Shown: one piece after another, positions 63,894-64,000 of the stretch
Numbering within the stretch: position 1 is the first letter of the stretch
Layout of the letters: each line of letters begins with the position of its first letter
Assembly (NCBI RefSeq): GCF_003438995.1
Contig: NZ_QSUN01000002.1
Location: 1-64,000, forward strand
Direction of reading: 5' to 3'
Length of the DNA stretch: 64,000 nt
Source of the DNA: Bacteroides sp. OM05-12
GTDB lineage: Bacteria; Bacteroidota; Bacteroidia; Bacteroidales; Bacteroidaceae
Position numbers and translations under genes: made by a program
Notes under the pieces: model-generated
Seen by the model: the letters and a program-made list of their open reading frames with translations, nothing else
The model's database searches: none
What the model was told of the DNA's origin: nothing

Positions 63894-64000
63894 ATGAGGA
63901 TTTTAAAAATAAATAAATGGAAACTATCTGCGGTCGTATTGTTTCTCCTGTTTTTAGTATTGGGAGGAATGTATATCTATCGTTACGAGCCTTTCCGTGA
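63894..64000 (+). CDS. 5' end of a membrane-anchored protein, truncated by the window
   Basis: ATG at 63894 opens a frame to the window end. The first 35 residues begin MRILKINKWKLSAVV and contain one strong hydrophobic helix (VVLFLLFLVLGGMYIY), so the product is probably an anchored or exported protein. Nothing more can be said. Confidence 0.55.
   Translation, partial: MRILKINKWKLSAVVLFLLFLVLGGMYIYRYEPFR

Overview
The window is a chromosomal segment of a gut Bacteroides, probably close to B. thetaiotaomicron; the species cannot be fixed from sequence alone. The evidence is the Bacteroidetes promoter element TAnnTTTG in front of many genes, a Rho factor with a long Asn/Gln-rich insertion, a fused FeoA-FeoB, anaerobe enzymes (tryptophanase, a Ser-type sulfatase), surface lipoproteins with acidic residues after the lipid cysteine, and cobalamin uptake genes of the Bacteroides BtuB/BtuG kind.

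Bases 1-26700 are mostly housekeeping. They hold a tRNA-Cys, an iron(II) uptake pair (feoB plus a Cys-rich helper) divergent from tilS, and then a tight minus-strand cluster in the order dnaN, a DnaQ-like exonuclease, coaBC, an unlisted 56-residue membrane protein, a DUF4835 gene, recN, an rRNA methyltransferase and a protease-like TPR protein. After these come a small OB-fold-like protein with an SSB-like tail, a sulfatase, rho, a DUF4153 membrane protein, ridA, folC, a PIN-PhoH ATPase, a CapD/WbpM-like sugar-nucleotide dehydratase and tnaA.

Bases 26800-53900 form a large cobamide (vitamin B12) capture locus. Five cobalamin riboswitches control five transcription units. Unit 1 is a DUF4465 lipoprotein, btuB, and a BtuG propeller fused to an extra domain. 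Unit 2 is a 1320-residue propeller/Big2 protein. Unit 3 is btuB, btuG, a PGQF-domain lipoprotein, a DUF5074-like propeller protein and a leucine-rich-repeat protein. Unit 4, on the plus strand, is a 2310-residue modular surface protein. Unit 5 is a secreted PGQF-domain protein. The same domains (propeller, PGQF, DUF4465, T9SS-like C-terminal domain) are shuffled among these genes, which suggests a family of cell-surface cobamide binders feeding two BtuB pores. The inner-membrane BtuFCD transporter is not in the window.

Bases 54000-64000 hold a ROK-family regulator, two large secreted proteins (cleaved-adhesin/carboxypeptidase-regulatory, and Omp28-like), a PhoR/PhoB-type two-component pair and the start of one more membrane protein. 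Palindromic intergenic repeats recur, mostly between convergent genes, where they probably act as two-way terminators.
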